Shown: positions 63,629 through 64,000 of the stretch, piece after piece
Position numbering within the stretch: position 1 is the stretch's first letter
Layout of the letters: every line of letters starts with the position of its first letter
NCBI GenBank assembly: GCA_024402135.1
Contig: JAKSJN010000002.1
Span: forward strand, 124,001-188,000
DNA: 64,000 nucleotides
From: Bacteroidales bacterium
GTDB lineage: Bacteria; Bacteroidota; Bacteroidia; Bacteroidales; UBA932
Direction: 5' to 3'
Translations under genes and position numbers: made by a program
Notes under the pieces: model-generated
Told to the model about the DNA's origin: nothing
The model's input: the letters and a program-made list of their open reading frames with translations, nothing else
The model's database searches: none

Positions 63629-64000
63629 TTATTTTGCAAGGAAGGCGTTGATATTCTTCTCGATACGACCGAGGACATCCTCGTCCTCAGCGCGTACGAA
63701 CTTCTCTCCGGTAACATGCTCATAGAGCTCGATGTAACGCTCGGTGATACCATTTACGACCTCTGGAGTCATTTCAGGAACCTTCTGACCATCCTGACCC
63801 TGAAAACCGTTTGCCATAAGCCACTCGCGTACGAACTCCTTTGAGAGCTGCTTCTGACGCTCACCTGCAGCCTGACGCTCCTCATAGCCTTCAGCGTAGA
63901 AATAACGTGATGAATCTGGAGTGTGGATCTCGTCCATGAGAATGATCTTGCCATCCTTCTTGCCGAACTCGTACTTGGTATCTACGAGGATGAGGCCCAT
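63629..64000 (-). CDS. purC: SAICAR synthase, 3' part (cut by window edge)
   Basis: 123 residues of C-terminal sequence; the ATG in phase at 64000 is internal, since family proteins are about 240-310 residues and the N-terminal ATP-binding part is missing here. [27 protein letters not shown] and [12 protein letters not shown] are SAICAR synthase motifs (the Asp of [10 protein letters not shown] binds substrate). Operon purC-purB. Confidence 0.93.
   Translation of the reverse strand: MGLILVDTKYEFGKKDGKIILMDEIHTPDSSRYFYAEGYEERQAAGERQKQLSKEFVREWLMANGFQGQDGQKVPEMTPEVVNGITERYIELYEHVTGEKFVRAEDEDVLGRIEKNINAFLAK

Overview
The window reads as chromosomal DNA of a Bacteroidota bacterium, most likely order Bacteroidales. 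The evidence is a SusC/SusD pair, a type V (FimA/Mfa1-like) fimbrial locus, a GSIII-type glutamine synthetase, LL-diaminopimelate aminotransferase, and promoters of the TTTG-N19-TAnnTTTG kind. No phage, integrase, insertion sequence or CRISPR array was seen. I cannot name the genus.

Layout. 1-7,900 (minus): a small polysaccharide utilisation locus (SusC, SusD, a GH43 arabinanase-like enzyme and two related secreted beta-sandwich proteins). 8,200-15,240 (minus): EamA transporter, TonB-dependent receptor, then a tight tgt-lptG-dut-murF run. 15,357-17,010: NupG-like nucleoside transporter converging on a zinc-ribbon protein. 17,323-23,552 (plus): SSB-like gene abutting a five-gene fimbrial locus. 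23,922-29,557 (plus): tRNA-Ala with its own promoter and terminator, a fused FAD/Fe-S D-2-hydroxyacid dehydrogenase, a large imperfect inverted repeat, then DUF1810, M23 peptidase and TrmO. 29,541-34,463 (minus): an attenuator-controlled operon of circularly permuted ATP-grasp, alpha-E, transglutaminase-like and two M14-like proteins. 34,493-38,143: CE1-type esterase, purA, and a YqiA-like hydrolase fused to a HAD-like domain. 38,145-49,723 (minus): one compact operon asnB-dapF-dapL-purF-pyrG-carA-carB. 49,748-59,347 (minus): amt, an outer-membrane beta-barrel, P-II, gltB and GSIII. 59,392-64,000: a metallopeptidase lipoprotein, a peptidylprolyl isomerase, purB and the 3' part of purC.

The main observation is regulatory. 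Three transcription units each begin with a short leader ORF in which residues 9-13 are Q-N-N-N-N, followed by more Gln/Asn codons and an Ala-Leu pair, and then an intrinsic terminator 37-42 bases before the first structural gene. Two of these units are core ammonia assimilation (GSIII-gltB, and P-II/porin/Amt). The third is the uncharacterised ATP-grasp/alpha-E/transglutaminase/M14 operon. The simplest reading is a Gln/Asn-codon attenuation regulon that places that peptide-ligation-like operon inside the nitrogen-limitation response. In the same operon the last M14-like gene has lost the zinc-ligand histidines and the catalytic glutamate that its neighbour keeps, so it looks like a paired pseudoenzyme.

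Most of the 38-59 kb stretch makes or consumes glutamine: GSIII and GOGAT make Gln/Glu, Amt and P-II bring in and sense ammonium, and AsnB, PurF, PyrG and CarAB spend the amide nitrogen. All functional calls are from reading motifs and family resemblance; no database search was run.
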